Positions 62,646 through 64,000 of a stretch of 64,000 nucleotides of DNA are shown here, in pieces. Both the position numbers and the translations under genes were made by a program. The stretch is taken from positions 13,950,001 to 14,014,000 of the forward strand of contig NC_079878.1 of assembly GCF_029227915.1 (NCBI RefSeq), written 5' to 3'. A model generated the notes under the pieces. It saw nothing but the letters and a program-made list of their open reading frames with translations. It was not told where the DNA came from and did not search any database. How positions within the stretch are numbered: the first letter of the stretch is position 1; each line of letters begins with the position of its first letter. Source of the stretch: Hydractinia symbiolongicarpus. Its lineage: Eukaryota > Cnidaria > Hydrozoa > Anthoathecata > Hydractiniidae.

Positions 62646-64000
62646 AGAAAATCTAACATAGGATGACATAACATGTAACGATAACCAAAACAAGCCGTTT
62701 ATTTAAGTCTTAAAGTGAGTGAACGTAAACGTCTTTTTATGACCGCGGCAAAAAAAATATTTGAATTATCGGTCGATGTCTTCTGAAAGCGTCCTTTAAG
62801 TATTACTGCGAGGATAGAATTCAATTATTAATTAGACTTTACTGAAAGAATTTAATACTTTGCGTCTACTGGAATAGTCCTTATTGATATCGTCGCGATA
62901 ATACGTTACTTTAGCATTTAATAGATTCTAAAATGTCTCACCGAAATAGCCTGGAATTGAGGTCATTACGATATTATGCTACCATTAAATAGAAATTATT
63001 GTATAACTTCTACTGAAATACGGGTTTCATTCAACTGAAATACGCGTTTTAAGAATAGCACGGCCTTATTTAATTTTCCCAGAAGTGGAGCAAGGCAGCA
63101 CAATGACAGACCGTTCTCGGTAGCAAAGCCTACAAAAAGTGCTAAAATGTAAAGGCTAAAATGTAGAGACTCTTTTTAGAGAATTACAGTTTACCTTGGG
63201 ATGTTTTTTTTTATTCTTATATATCAGCATCTCATTTAAGCCTCTCAAGTCTTGTTTTATAGCAAAATTATATAAGTTCCAAACATGCCAAATCCAAGGT
63301 ATTTCGGAAATTCGCGATTTATAACAGGATACTAGGTCTAGAATTTAATACTGGTGCCCAAATGTAGACGAAAACCTGTCGAGATAAGCAATAAATCTCT
63401 CAAAACTCCTTTTGGGATCTTCTTTTATGCTTCACTACCAAGAACAGTAAGTTAGGCAAAGTCAAACCTGCACCACTTACGAAAAAGATTAAGTATAGCT
63501 GCGCTAATTCCGAAAAGGCTAATAGCATGGAATCGAGGCTGTTAATATATTACGCTAATTATGCCATGACATCTTCAAATATTACTGACGCACACACCTT
63601 GTCGCACCACAAGTCAAAAATTTTTGCCATTTAAGTTCGCAAATCCCGTAAAACAGGAAATCTTAAGATCAAAACACTTTACAATTGCAGGTAAGTGTAC
63701 CACCTAGTTTTTAAGCAGAACCGATTTTCAAATCGATGGTTTCCCTTGAATTACGCCCTTATACTCGTCCTAGAAATTTCGCATCAGGAAGATGATTCAG
63801 CCTTAAAAAATTCGTTTTGCTTAATCCACACACGCGACGCTTGAGAAACATTAAAAGTCGAAAACGCGCCGTGTTATTCAGCTATTTGGTTTGGCGTTGA
63901 GCCTCATATTTTGCCTAGAAAGGAATAACTATTAATATCCTCGTCAATTTTTTTCTCTATAACTTCCTAAACGAATACATTGAGGACTCAGCACATTTGA

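Larger units (their letters stand above)
60142..64000. other. Repeat-derived noncoding region
   Basis: Contains the inverted-repeat element at 60324-60748, a CAGACAGACAGACAAAAGC fragment near 61605 and the short repeat at 62520-62645. Short ORFs at 62067-62291 and 62291-62527 have no recognised family. From 62650 to the end I see no gene. Confidence 0.4.

Overview
The window looks like AT-rich nuclear DNA of an invertebrate animal, most likely a cnidarian. Genes are broken into many short exons with GT/AG introns. The gene set is metazoan: a neprilysin-type peptidase, a claudin-like protein, a nicotinic-type receptor subunit and a MIPOL1 orthologue. Non-LTR, Penelope-like, SINE and RAG1-related DNA elements lie between them. 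The species call is inference; the gene calls rest on translations and exon phases worked out by hand.

Layout: (1) 1-9450 is the left copy of a segmental duplication whose right copy is 47872-51954. Both copies carry a 53-bp tandem array, the promoter side and coding exon 1 of a MIPOL1-like gene, and a tRNA-derived SINE. The left copy alone is split by a 5,355-bp DNA transposon (3623-8977) with a 4-bp target duplication. Its 11 exons join without a stop into a 986-codon transposase with a RAG1-like zinc N-terminus. (2) 9451-14460 is repeat-bearing spacer with a second SINE. (3) 14461-25125 (+) is an M13/neprilysin-like gene in 11 exons. A decayed LINE sits in intron 3, and the last exon is not visible. 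(4) 25977-28389 is a head-to-head, recently inverted pair of truncated-haemoglobin-like genes. They share an upstream region with TATA boxes and heat-shock-element-like arrays; the right copy has one nonsense codon. (5) 29596-31330 (-) is a three-exon claudin-like four-TM gene. (6) 36040-39833 (-) is a complete seven-exon nicotinic-type receptor subunit. (7) 42242-48861 (-) is a ten-exon MIPOL1 orthologue whose first exon lies inside the right duplicate. (8) 51955-64000 is mostly transposon debris: a 5'-truncated LINE, a decayed element joining a SET methyltransferase domain to a tyrosine recombinase, a Penelope-type GIY-YIG remnant and several short repeat families.

The host genes do not form a functional cluster. 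The most unusual material is the apparently intact RAG1-N-terminus transposon. Its two ends carry the same internal motif at distances from the CAC terminus that differ by 11 bp, and its empty site is preserved in the same window. The globin pair under shared heat-shock-like elements and the SET plus tyrosine-recombinase element also merit a second look.
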